The notes under the pieces were generated by a model that did no database searches, was not told the DNA's origin, and saw only the letters and a program-made list of their open reading frames with translations. 61,686 nt of DNA from positions 1 through 61,686 of the forward strand of contig CACXEJ010000035.1 of the NCBI GenBank assembly GCA_902766595.1, in the 5' to 3' direction. The stretch comes from Ruminococcus flavefaciens. GTDB taxonomy: Bacteria; Bacillota; Clostridia; Oscillospirales; Ruminococcaceae. The position numbers and the translations under genes were made by a program. This document shows positions 1 through 7,507 of this stretch, one piece after another. Every line of letters starts with the position of its first letter. The first letter of the stretch is position 1.

Positions 1-1
1 G

Positions 2-100
2 AACAATTATGACGCGAAAAAGCCAGCGGAGGCTCTCCGCCAGATACATAGAAAGCAGATCACGCCTGCTGTCTATGGAATAATTACTGAAAGACAGTAA
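2..100 (+). pseudogene. C-terminal fragment of an unidentified protein
   Basis: An open frame enters from the left edge and stops at TAA 98-100, giving about 32 residues ending in GIITERQ. The stretch EALRQIHRKQI faintly recalls the tail of the DUF1703/PD-(D/E)XK AAA-ATPase-like proteins common in gut Firmicutes, but this is too short to assign. It may be the end of a real gene or a relic in the AT-rich island. Confidence 0.25.
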
Positions 101-221
101 CCAGACCGAAAACGCAGCGGATGTATATGAGTCTGACTGTCTTAGCCTCTTCCGTTATAGAAGTTTTCATGAAAGCACTGAAAACAGACACAATTAGTTT
201 TATAAAAAAACGAACTATCAC

Positions 222-250
222 TTGAAAAAATAGTCTTGTTATGATATAAT
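222..250 (+). promoter_or_regulatory. sigma-A-type promoter
   Basis: TTGAAA (222-227), a 17-base spacer and a perfect TATAAT (245-250). It would start a transcript near 257, giving a leader of about 220 bases before the symporter gene at 477. The leader contains a possible 36-codon ORF and a CRISPR-repeat-like sequence. Confidence 0.6.
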
Positions 251-294
251 ATTATATATAATTAATTCACGATAACAAAAAGGAATTAGAGAAA

Positions 295-405
295 ATGAGG
301 ATTGTGAGAAAAATATACCCAAGCATCGTTATAATTAATATCTCATCAACAACTAAAAATTATATACATATTATCAACTCAAAGCCGTGTTTGAGAGTAG
401 TGTAA
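295..405 (+). CDS. possible 36-aa leader peptide
   Basis: A short ORF (ATG 295, TAA 403-405) lies just downstream of a good promoter and has an AAGGA motif about 10 bases before the ATG. The peptide is Ile/Val-rich at its start and has no recognised family. Its last codons overlap the CRISPR-repeat-like sequence at 389. It could be a leader ORF for the symporter gene or chance; the AT-rich composition makes short ORFs likely. Confidence 0.2.
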   Translation: MRIVRKIYPSIVIINISSTTKNYIHIINSKPCLRVV

Positions 406-424
406 TTTTAAAATAAATTGACAG
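389..424 (+). repeat. single type II CRISPR-repeat-like sequence
   Basis: The first 20 bases (GTTTGAGAGTAGTGTAATTT) match the start of repeats I know from type II-A CRISPR arrays of Firmicutes. The second half has diverged: it lacks the usual AAAC-type end. No second copy, spacer array, cas gene or complementary anti-repeat is visible nearby. Most likely an array relic or a coincidental match. Confidence 0.3.
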
Positions 425-476
425 TATTTCCTCCAATAATCACAAATAACATCAGAGGACAAGGAGAATTGAAAAA

Positions 477-2057
477 ATGTTGTATCTTACAAATGATAAC
501 ATTGCAAGTGCTTGTGAGCAGGCTGATGATTTTTTACGTAAGAACGGAGCGAATACAAAAGAAATCATTCGCCTCCGTATCACTCTTGAAGAGACTTTAC
601 TGCGTTTTCAGGAGCAACTTTCTCCTGAAACAAAGTTTTCACTCAAATTAGGTAAACGTTTTGGAAATTTTAAGATCTGTTTGAATGTCCCCGGAGCGAT
701 GGCAGATCCATTTGCAAATAACGAGTCGATGAATAATGATGAGGATTATCTCAGAAAAGCATTAGTCAGAATGGGAAAGCTCCCTATATGGCGTTACAGT
801 CATGGGCAAAATGTTGTCCTGATCACTCTTTCAAAAAAGAGACTTCCGCAGTGGATCAAGATATTTGCCTCAATTGTGGCAGCTTTACTATTCGGCTTAC
901 TGATACGGCAATTTCCCGATTCTGTAAGAATACCCGTACAGGAGGATTTTGTTGCACCCTTGACGGATACATACCTTGGCTTTCTTAATGCGATCGCAGC
1001 TCCTATGATTTTTTTCTCCGTCGTATTAGGAATATACAGTATTGGAGATGCCGCTACGTTCAGTGTCCTTGGTAAAAAATTGGTGGAACGATATTTATTT
1101 CACCTTTGCCTGTTAGTTGGACTGACATTCGCGATGAGTTTTCCCTTGATCTCAATTAACATGGGAGATTCGCAGGTTAAAGGGCTGTCTGTTTTGTTTG
1201 ACATGATATTAGATATTGTTCCAAAAAATCTGTTTACGCCTTTTTCAAGCGGAAACACTCTGCAGATCTTGTTTATTGCCACTGTTGTGGGCATTTCAAT
1301 GATCAATATCAGTGAAAAAGTAACTTACGTTGCAGCATTGGCAGAACAACTCGGCAATATTGTGAACAACATTATGGGATTTATCGGAAACCTGGTGCCT
1401 CTTTTTATATTTGGCAGTTTGTTTAACATTGTAGCAAGCGGTGAAACTGCAGTTCTAAGAAACGCAGGAATATTTTTCTTTGGTACACTTATAACTTGCT
1501 TTTTTATTCTCGCCTTTCACACAGTTATTACCTGCATTCGTATGAACTACTCGCCACTGGATCTCTGGAAGAAGGCATTTTCAACTTTTGTGATCGGACT
1601 TACGACCGCTTCTTCATCAGCCGCACTTGCAGACGATCTTAAAACCTGTACGGAAAAATTTAAGATCAGCCCGAAACTTGCAAACTTCGCAGTACCTTTC
1701 GGTCAAATCGTTTTTAAACCAAGCAATGCGGTAATGTATTATTTTGCAGCTATGAGTGTCGCAAAAAATGCTGACATATCTATTTCATTATCCTGGCTCA
1801 TCACATTACTGATAATGTGCATTGTTTTATCAAGTTCAACGCCGCCAGTAACAGGCGGTTCCACCGCAAGCTTTTCTATTTTGTTTGTTCAGTTTGGTCT
1901 GCCATTAGAGAGCTTGCCGGTGATTTTGGCTATAAATGCTATTCTGAATTATTTCAGAACCGCGACAAGCTTGTTTTCACAGCAATGTGTTCTGCTGAGC
2001 ACAGCCAAAAAACTTGATATGATAGAGAAAGAGCTTGAACCCGGCAAACAAGGCTGA
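477..2057 (+). CDS. DAACS-family symporter with N-terminal ATPase-like domain
   Basis: A 526-residue cation:dicarboxylate/amino-acid symporter (SDF family), predicted to import glutamate, aspartate or C4-dicarboxylates with sodium or protons. Membrane segments begin near residue 126. The serine-rich re-entrant motif TTASSSAALADD lies near 375-390 and the substrate/ion segment FKPSNAVMYY near 412-422, replacing the usual NMDGT. Residues 1-122 are an extra cytoplasmic domain whose IIRLRITLEETLLRFQEQ helix resembles the N-box helix of anti-sigma/histidine-kinase ATPases, without clear nucleotide-binding glycines. Start ATG 477 follows AAGGAGA. AT-rich codon use sets it apart from the rest of the window. 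The transporter family is solid; the N-domain identity is inferred. Confidence 0.8.
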   Translation: MLYLTNDNIASACEQADDFLRKNGANTKEIIRLRITLEETLLRFQEQLSPETKFSLKLGKRFGNFKICLNVPGAMADPFANNESMNNDEDYLRKALVRMGKLPIWRYSHGQNVVLITLSKKRLPQWIKIFASIVAALLFGLLIRQFPDSVRIPVQEDFVAPLTDTYLGFLNAIAAPMIFFSVVLGIYSIGDAATFSVLGKKLVERYLFHLCLLVGLTFAMSFPLISINMGDSQVKGLSVLFDMILDIVPKNLFTPFSSGNTLQILFIATVVGISMINISEKVTYVAALAEQLGNIVNNIMGFIGNLVPLFIFGSLFNIVASGETAVLRNAGIFFFGTLITCFFILAFHTVITCIRMNYSPLDLWKKAFSTFVIGLTTASSSAALADDLKTCTEKFKISPKLANFAVPFGQIVFKPSNAVMYYFAAMSVAKNADISISLSWLITLLIMCIVLSSSTPPVTGGSTASFSILFVQFGLPLESLPVILAINAILNYFRTATSLFSQQCVLLSTAKKLDMIEKELEPGKQG

Positions 2058-2299
2058 ATATTAAAGATCGTTTAATGCTGCCAGTATTACCTGACATAGC
2101 AAAATGAGCTTGACATAAAATGTATGATGAGCAGATTCCTTAAATCATATGGCAATAACCGCCTTACGGCAGTTAATGAGGATACACTAATTCAAAAATC
2201 ACAACTTATACAACGTAGGATCGCAAGCGGCTTAACATGCTGCTCGCAGCAGACTTTTTATTTTGTGTTGTTCGATGGAAAGGAACAGGTGGTAAACCT

Positions 2300-4153
2300 A
2301 TGAAAAACGGACTTACTATTGGCGTGTTGGGCGGAATGGGAACTTATGCCACTATCCATTTTTTTCAACAATATGCAGAAGTATTTCCAGCTGTAAAGGA
2401 ATGGGACAGACCAAGAATTGTTATCGACAACAGATGCACTATGCCAAGTAGGGTCAGGGCCTTTTTGTATAATGAAAAAGTTTGCCATCTTGTTGAAGAA
2501 ATGAGTGATTCCTTGCAAGGATTGCTGCGAGCCGGATGCAACAAGATCTTTCTTGCGTGTAATACTGCTCATCTTTTCCTTCCGCAGATCTATCAGAAAA
2601 TTCCCGAATTGAAAGGGGCAGTTGTCAATATCATAGATGTATGTGTGAAGAATGTTGCAAATGATAACATTAAAGAGGTATATCTTCTTGGTACTGAAGG
2701 CACCATTGATTCTCGTATATATCAAGATGCTTTAAGTAAATTTGGGATAAAATGTATTGCTCCAAGAAAAGATGAATATGATCGTCTTCGTGACTGCATT
2801 GAGGCTGTAAAGCAGAACAGATTCTCTGATAAAGTAATGGAGAGCTTTTTGGAACTTGTCAACCGGTATCCTGCGTGTATTTTGGGCTGCACGGAACTCC
2901 CCATTTTATATGAAAAGTATCGTGACAGTGTCTCATGTGAAAAAGTTTTTGATCCACTTCAGTTGAGTCTTTATGAGTTAAAGAGTACTTTATGTGACGT
3001 TCCCGATGCCGAGCTGGTCAATAGTGTTTGGGACGAAAAAACAGGTATAACGGCTGATACTTACCGCAGCAGAAGAAATGCTTGTGATACTTTTGCGGAG
3101 AAATGCAAAGATGAAATTCCAGAAGTGATCAGATTTAATGCTGATGCGATATCTGATGTTATGCAGCTATCAAGGGTACATCTTGCATCGGCGGCAACTG
3201 CCGATGCTTTAACATTGCTCCATTTTTCTGATATTCATGGTGATGAGCTATGCCTCAAAAATATCCAGATTGTCAAAAACGAGATTCAGGATCACATAGA
3301 TGATGCTATCTGTACAGGTGACCTTGTTCAGCGCAACTGGTCAAGCAGTTTCGATTTCTGGAATAGAGGATCTGACGGTTCGATCCTTGTATGTATCGGA
3401 AACCACGACGTTATACTCGCCGAAGCAGCAGAGTATTCTCTTCAGCCGCCGGAGATAGAAATCTATAACAGATATATTGCTACATATATCAAAAACTGGG
3501 GGGCAAATGTATCACATACCAATACAAACCTCTATTATTACAAGGATTATCCGGTCAAAAAATTCAGGCTGATTGTCCTGAATGCCATGTACTCTGATGA
3601 AAGAAAAGTTGCTGAACAAAACATATGGCTTTCAAATGTTTTGACTGATGCAAATGGAAAGGATTATTCTGTCATAATTGCAGAACATTATTACCCGGAT
3701 GAGGCACAGAAAATAAACTGCACTTTCAGCTCACTTACAAGATTCCCGGCTGGAACGATGCAAGCACATTTTCAAAACCGCATTACTGATTATCAGAGTA
3801 TCGTACAGAACTTCATTGAAGCCGGAGGCGATTTTGTGTGCTATTTGTGCGGTCATCGCCACGCTGATTACATCGCATATACTAATGATTATAAAAAACA
3901 GACTTTCATAGGCGTTGGAGGAGCACTATGCTACGAAAATCTGAATATATCCGAATACGATATTGGCGGTGATGCGAGGCGTATTTCAGGTGAAAAAAGT
4001 ATGGACTGTTTTAATGTTATTTCCTTTGACCGGAATGCTCATTACATCAAAATTGTACGTATTGGCTGCGACAGGGATTTGTATATGCGGCATCGCGGTA
4101 CGCTCGTTTTGGATTACAGTACCACTCCTGCGACCGTCGTTTATAACGATTGA
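2300..4153 (+). CDS. Asp/Glu racemase-like and metallophosphoesterase fusion
   Basis: A 617-residue two-domain protein. Residues 1-230 look like an aspartate/glutamate racemase: an N-terminal GVLGGMG loop and the two catalytic cysteines in LACNTAH (Cys87) and ILGCTEL (Cys197). Residues 305-617 are a calcineurin-like metallophosphoesterase with DIH (311-313), GDLV (340-343), GNHD (367-370) and CGHRHAD (near 516). Residues 235-300 form an unassigned linker. I chose ATG 2300, after AGGTGG, because an upstream start at 2237 would add 21 residues before the racemase fold. It lies between an amino-acid-type symporter and a nucleotidyltransferase, suggesting a shared pathway around an acidic amino acid. 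I do not know this fusion as a characterised enzyme. Confidence 0.8.
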   Translation: MKNGLTIGVLGGMGTYATIHFFQQYAEVFPAVKEWDRPRIVIDNRCTMPSRVRAFLYNEKVCHLVEEMSDSLQGLLRAGCNKIFLACNTAHLFLPQIYQKIPELKGAVVNIIDVCVKNVANDNIKEVYLLGTEGTIDSRIYQDALSKFGIKCIAPRKDEYDRLRDCIEAVKQNRFSDKVMESFLELVNRYPACILGCTELPILYEKYRDSVSCEKVFDPLQLSLYELKSTLCDVPDAELVNSVWDEKTGITADTYRSRRNACDTFAEKCKDEIPEVIRFNADAISDVMQLSRVHLASAATADALTLLHFSDIHGDELCLKNIQIVKNEIQDHIDDAICTGDLVQRNWSSSFDFWNRGSDGSILVCIGNHDVILAEAAEYSLQPPEIEIYNRYIATYIKNWGANVSHTNTNLYYYKDYPVKKFRLIVLNAMYSDERKVAEQNIWLSNVLTDANGKDYSVIIAEHYYPDEAQKINCTFSSLTRFPAGTMQAHFQNRITDYQSIVQNFIEAGGDFVCYLCGHRHADYIAYTNDYKKQTFIGVGGALCYENLNISEYDIGGDARRISGEKSMDCFNVISFDRNAHYIKIVRIGCDRDLYMRHRGTLVLDYSTTPATVVYND

Positions 4154-4225
4154 ACCAATGCTGAGATCAAATACTTCCGGCTTCAAACAAATATAGTTTT
4201 CTAAACGGATACAGGAGTAATTATT

Positions 4226-4633
4226 ATGAAAAAAGTAATAACAGTTGGCGTTTTTGACTATTTTCACCTTGGCCATCTGCGGCTTTTTGAAAATGCCAAA
4301 AAACTCGGAGATTACCTGATTGTAGCTGTCCAGGACGGTGATAGCATTTTAAAGACAAAACCTAATGCCAATGTGTTTTATACAACAGAACAAAGGATCG
4401 AACTTGTGAAGGCTCTCCGTGTAGTTGACGAAGTTATTATATATCAGGATGTGGATAAAATACTTCCAACGATCGATTTTGATATTTTTGTGATCGGAGA
4501 GGATCAGACCCATTCCGGTTTTCAGAAAGCTGTCAAGTGGTGTGAGGAAAAAGGGAGAGAAGTCATCAGGCTTCCGAGAACTCCAGGGATTTGTTCCTCA
4601 TCTATCAAGCTTCAAGTTGAATTATTAAAATAG
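4226..4633 (+). CDS. cytidylyltransferase-like nucleotidyltransferase
   Basis: A 135-residue protein of the TagD/glycerol-3-phosphate cytidylyltransferase type. It has the nucleotide-binding HxGH signature in GVFDYFHLGH (residues 8-17) and the second family motif in RTPGICSSS (about 118-126), where RTxGISTS is usual. Such enzymes join CMP (or AMP) to a phosphorylated small molecule. It follows the racemase-phosphoesterase gene by 72 bases on the same strand and shares its AT-rich style, so the three genes may form one cassette. The substrate cannot be read from sequence. RBS AGGAG lies about 8 bases before ATG 4226. Confidence 0.8.
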   Translation: MKKVITVGVFDYFHLGHLRLFENAKKLGDYLIVAVQDGDSILKTKPNANVFYTTEQRIELVKALRVVDEVIIYQDVDKILPTIDFDIFVIGEDQTHSGFQKAVKWCEEKGREVIRLPRTPGICSSSIKLQVELLK

Positions 4634-4751
4634 TTCAGATGATGTTACTATCGCTGACGATCTTACTCTTGAAGAAGTTTTAGATTATAAACTTGAAGGC
4701 GTGAAGATAAGAGATCTTATTCTTCCTGCTGAAATAGCTGAAATGAGCTAA
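4629..4751 (+). pseudogene. relic of a coding sequence; rest of gap empty
   Basis: An open frame without a start codon directly overlaps the end of the cytidylyltransferase gene and encodes about 40 residues, including ADDLTLEEVLDYKLEGVKI, ending at TAA 4749-4751. Its composition is protein-like (acidic, regular codons), so it looks like the 3' end of a deleted gene rather than chance. The family is unknown. The remaining 4752-4959 holds only AT-rich sequence and imperfect hairpins; I see nothing else there. Confidence 0.35.
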
Positions 4752-4959
4752 AAATGCCACTTTTTCTTATGTCATCAATTTAGTTATGCCCAGACACCGG
4801 CGAGCTGCCGGGCGCTTCCACGAAGTCGCTCGCAAGCTCGCTTTCTTTTTTACATAAGACTTACTTTGCTTTCGCTAACGGCACTTTCATATTTTTTATC
4901 TGGCGTTTCTGCATTATTCTTTATTCATTTGATTTATAATCCAGAAGGGGAGAAAACCA

Positions 4960-5205
4960 GTGCTTGATTATGATTTTGATTTAAAGCGTTACTTTAATTA
5001 TAAGAATCTTGTAGGGGCTATGATATTGATTTTTATTGCAGGCTGTGTTTTTTTGGGATTTGGATTAAAATATCAGAAAGACAACAAGGCTCTGGTCAGA
5101 AACTGTACCCGTAAAGTCGAAGCAGAATGTATTTCGATAAACGAGACTGTTTTGGGACTTATCAAAATGAAACAGAACGGAGAACTCAACTTGAGATCTC
5201 TGTAA
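4960..5205 (+). CDS. small single-span membrane protein, GTG start
   Basis: An 81-residue protein starting at GTG 4960 after a strong AGAAGGGGAG site. Residues about 18-40 form one hydrophobic span (LVGAMILIFIAGCVFLGFGL), followed by a short polar tail. The tail pattern (TRKVEAECISI) is reminiscent of the start of DUF3592-type membrane proteins, so it may be a truncated member of such a family. Function unknown. An intrinsic terminator follows at once. Confidence 0.5.
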   Translation: MLDYDFDLKRYFNYKNLVGAMILIFIAGCVFLGFGLKYQKDNKALVRNCTRKVEAECISINETVLGLIKMKQNGELNLRSL

Positions 5206-5210
5206 CATAA

Positions 5211-5234
5211 AAACCGCCCGAAGGCGGTTTTTTT
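5211..5234. terminator. bidirectional intrinsic terminator
   Basis: AAACCGCC-CGAA-GGCGGTTT hairpin with a T run on both strands. It serves the small membrane protein gene on the left and the anti-sigma gene on the minus strand. Confidence 0.85.
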
Positions 5235-5239
5235 AATTA

Positions 5240-6580
5240 TCAGTCTTTGGCGAAGAAACAATCCTTGCTTGCAGCGAAATTATCGTCGTTCCATACGAAA
5301 CCGGTCTTATCGCCTCTTTCGGAGACGCTGAGATAACCTGTACCGTTTGAGTAGTCAACTGTCACCTGAGGCTCAGAGTCATCACTTGTTGTTACATAGT
5401 GCTTTGACTCGCAGTTTGTGTAGCTGAGAACGCCCCTGCCGTTGAACTGTCCGCTGAAAGTCCACTCAGTCGTGTCGAACGCCGAGCTCGACCAGCGTAC
5501 AGTTACATTGTAGGTGTAGTCAGTGTCGAAGCTGTCGCTCTTTGTTATCTCTATGTTGCACCTCTGCGATACCTCATCATAGAAGTGACCTGCATAGGGA
5601 TCGGACTCAGGATCATTTGTGGTCTGTTCGTCGGAAGCAGTTGTTTCGGTTTCAGAAGCTCCTGTCGATATTTCCTTGAGCTTCCATTTTCCGTCGACAA
5701 GAACAGCGATACCTGATGTTTCCTGTGGTTCTCCGTTGAGAGTGGTTGCGACTTTGAAATTAAATGTTGTATCGTCTATAATATCGACTTCTGGAGTACC
5801 TGTGATCTCATTTACCATATCATTAGCTCTTACGCTGTAATCCTTATACGAACGGACGTAGAGCTGTCCGTCGATCTCTCTGAAGGTGTAGGAGCTTACT
5901 TCAGTATCAATAATGTGTGAAATGACCTGTGTGTAGTAGGGTTCAGCTATGAAATCTGCAACATAGTTCCTGAAATCGTCCATAGTTTTGAAGCGGTCGT
6001 CAGTCACCTTGTAATATGTCATAATTTCTGCGTCAGTTCCTGTGCCGGTCACTGACTTTACATCTTCCATATCAACATTTACGACAGCACCGCGTGAGAT
6101 AGAGTCAAGCTCGTGCATTTTTCTGACAAGCTCAACTGCGGTGTCAGAGTAGTTTTCGTACATTTCAGGTGAGATGTACATTTCATTGCTGTTGGTAGTG
6201 TCAGTTGAGAATTCCGCGGAAGTTGTAGTGCTTTCCTCAGTAACAGCTGCGGGAGTTGTCGGGTACTGCTTGACAGGTACCTTGTCTCCTCTGTTGAGAG
6301 CGAGCAGTGTTACTGTAACGCTTCCTGCGAGGACGAAGCAGGCTGCGATACCGGCGAAAATACGCCATTTTGGTCTTGAGTAGCGTTCAACGCCGCTGAC
6401 CTGATCGGCTGCCTTGAAGTGTTTTATGCCGGCATTGCGCTGTCTGCGGTAGAGCTTGCGCTTGCTTTCTGAGAGAATGCGCTTCTTTGCGCCGGGGGCA
6501 AGTGCAGGGACGCCGGAAAGTTCATCAAGAACGATGTCGTCTGCATTTTCGAGTATATCAAAATCACGTTTATCTTTCAT
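5240..6580 (-). CDS. putative membrane anti-sigma factor with extracytoplasmic domain
   Basis: A 446-residue protein with a cytoplasmic N-terminal segment (about 1-72), one membrane span (about 73-95, RIFAGIAACFVLAGSVTVTLL), a Thr/Ser-rich linker, and a large extracytoplasmic part. It starts 14 bases after the stop of an ECF sigma factor gene, which is the usual layout for a cognate anti-sigma factor. The outer domain has no family I recognise; parts (residues about 150-310) read like a secreted DUF-type fold with many Tyr/Asp. Start ATG 6580 follows GAAGGAGATG. The role is inferred from context and topology. Confidence 0.65.
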   Translation of the reverse strand: MKDKRDFDILENADDIVLDELSGVPALAPGAKKRILSESKRKLYRRQRNAGIKHFKAADQVSGVERYSRPKWRIFAGIAACFVLAGSVTVTLLALNRGDKVPVKQYPTTPAAVTEESTTTSAEFSTDTTNSNEMYISPEMYENYSDTAVELVRKMHELDSISRGAVVNVDMEDVKSVTGTGTDAEIMTYYKVTDDRFKTMDDFRNYVADFIAEPYYTQVISHIIDTEVSSYTFREIDGQLYVRSYKDYSVRANDMVNEITGTPEVDIIDDTTFNFKVATTLNGEPQETSGIAVLVDGKWKLKEISTGASETETTASDEQTTNDPESDPYAGHFYDEVSQRCNIEITKSDSFDTDYTYNVTVRWSSSAFDTTEWTFSGQFNGRGVLSYTNCESKHYVTTSDDSEPQVTVDYSNGTGYLSVSERGDKTGFVWNDDNFAASKDCFFAKD

Positions 6581-6594
6581 ATCTCACATCTCCT

Positions 6595-7161
6595 TCATAG
6601 TGTGATGCCTGAGCCGGTCAGCAGTGCGCGGAGCTTATCGAGAGCTCTTGCGGCTCTCATTCTGACCGTTGCGGCTTTCATCGACAGCAGTTCGGCGATC
6701 TCGCCGGAAGAGCGGTCGTAGTAATATTTCTGAAGAATAATAGTTGAATCCGGTTCTCCGAGCTCTTTTATCTTGCTCATAAGGAGCTGCTGCGTTTCTG
6801 TCTTGTCGGACTCGGCTTCAATATCGGTATCCGAGCTCATATTAGCCATTTCATCGTCCGCGTCGCCTGAAAGGTGGTTCTGTCTGGCGGTAATGCTGCG
6901 GAAAACTGAGATAGCGCGGCGCTTTGCGACAGTGCCGATGAAGCCTTTCATATCGTTTTCGCTGCTGTGTTCAGCATCGTAGCCGAAGAAGACGTCCGCG
7001 AAAACGTCGCTGACACATTCCTCAATATCCTCGCGTGAAGCAACGCTTCTCAGTCTGTTGAAAATAATTGCGTGAACGTAATCGCAGTATTCACGGAAAA
7101 GAGCGTCATATGCTTTGTCCGGCGAGTGATCGTGTAGTTTGCAGTAATCTGTACCGGTCAT
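6595..7161 (-). CDS. ECF-type RNA polymerase sigma factor
   Basis: A 188-residue sigma-70 family protein. Region 2 is in the first half (FREYCDYVHAIIFNRL, with VASREDIEECVSDVFADVF matching the region 2 core). Region 4 is at the end (ILQKYYYDRSSGEIAELLSM, then KAATVRMRAARALDKLR), the DNA-binding helix-turn-helix. ATG 7161 is preceded by AGGAGGAATATAT; a frame extension upstream to 7302 lacks this and is rejected. It forms an operon with the anti-sigma gene and probably responds to an envelope signal. Confidence 0.88.
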   Translation of the reverse strand: MTGTDYCKLHDHSPDKAYDALFREYCDYVHAIIFNRLRSVASREDIEECVSDVFADVFFGYDAEHSSENDMKGFIGTVAKRRAISVFRSITARQNHLSGDADDEMANMSSDTDIEAESDKTETQQLLMSKIKELGEPDSTIILQKYYYDRSSGEIAELLSMKAATVRMRAARALDKLRALLTGSGITL

Positions 7162-7306
7162 ATATATTCCTCCTGAATTATTGAAAGAGTTCCATGGAGC
7201 TTTGCTTTCATACATAACATTCGCTTTAAAAAGTCTGGCTGTGACAGAAAGTGTGAAAATTTTTCGGAACAAAAATGAATGCCGGAAGTTATTCAAGTTC
7301 ACAATA

Positions 7307-7335
7307 ATTATATCAGTATACTGCTAAAGTGTCAA
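7307..7335 (-). promoter_or_regulatory. promoter of the ECF sigma/anti-sigma operon
   Basis: On the minus strand, TTGACA (7330-7335), a 17-base spacer and TATAAT (7307-7312). Perfect housekeeping consensus, about 145 bases upstream of the sigma gene start. Confidence 0.75.
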
Positions 7336-7402
7336 TAAACTGTCAGGAGCGGCGGCTGTGAGAAACTGCAACAGATTTTTTGCGGAAAATAAGCGGAAAC
7401 TA

Positions 7403-7431
7403 TTGACAATTGCAGATAAGTGTAGTATAAT
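7403..7431 (+). promoter_or_regulatory. promoter of the SSS symporter gene
   Basis: TTGACA (7403-7408), 17-base spacer, TATAAT (7426-7431). Together with the divergent promoter at 7307-7335 it explains the 346-base gap 7162-7507, which otherwise shows nothing. Confidence 0.8.
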
Positions 7432-7507
7432 CATAATGCAATTCACTTTACTAATTTAAAGCTGTACAGGTTCAACGCTGTAAGCTGATAAGAAATGAGG
7501 AGATATA

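Noticed and set aside
389..476. an actual CRISPR array
   Set aside because: Only one repeat-like copy is present, with no spacers or second repeat.
2237..2299. N-terminal extension of the racemase fusion
   Set aside because: It contains the CTGCT-CGC-AGCAG hairpin with a T run and would precede a fold that naturally starts at GVLGGMG.
2058..2299. riboswitch or promoter before the racemase gene
   Set aside because: TTGACA at 2110 has no -10 box at 16-18 bases, and no conserved aptamer core is visible; only a short hairpin at 2240-2252.
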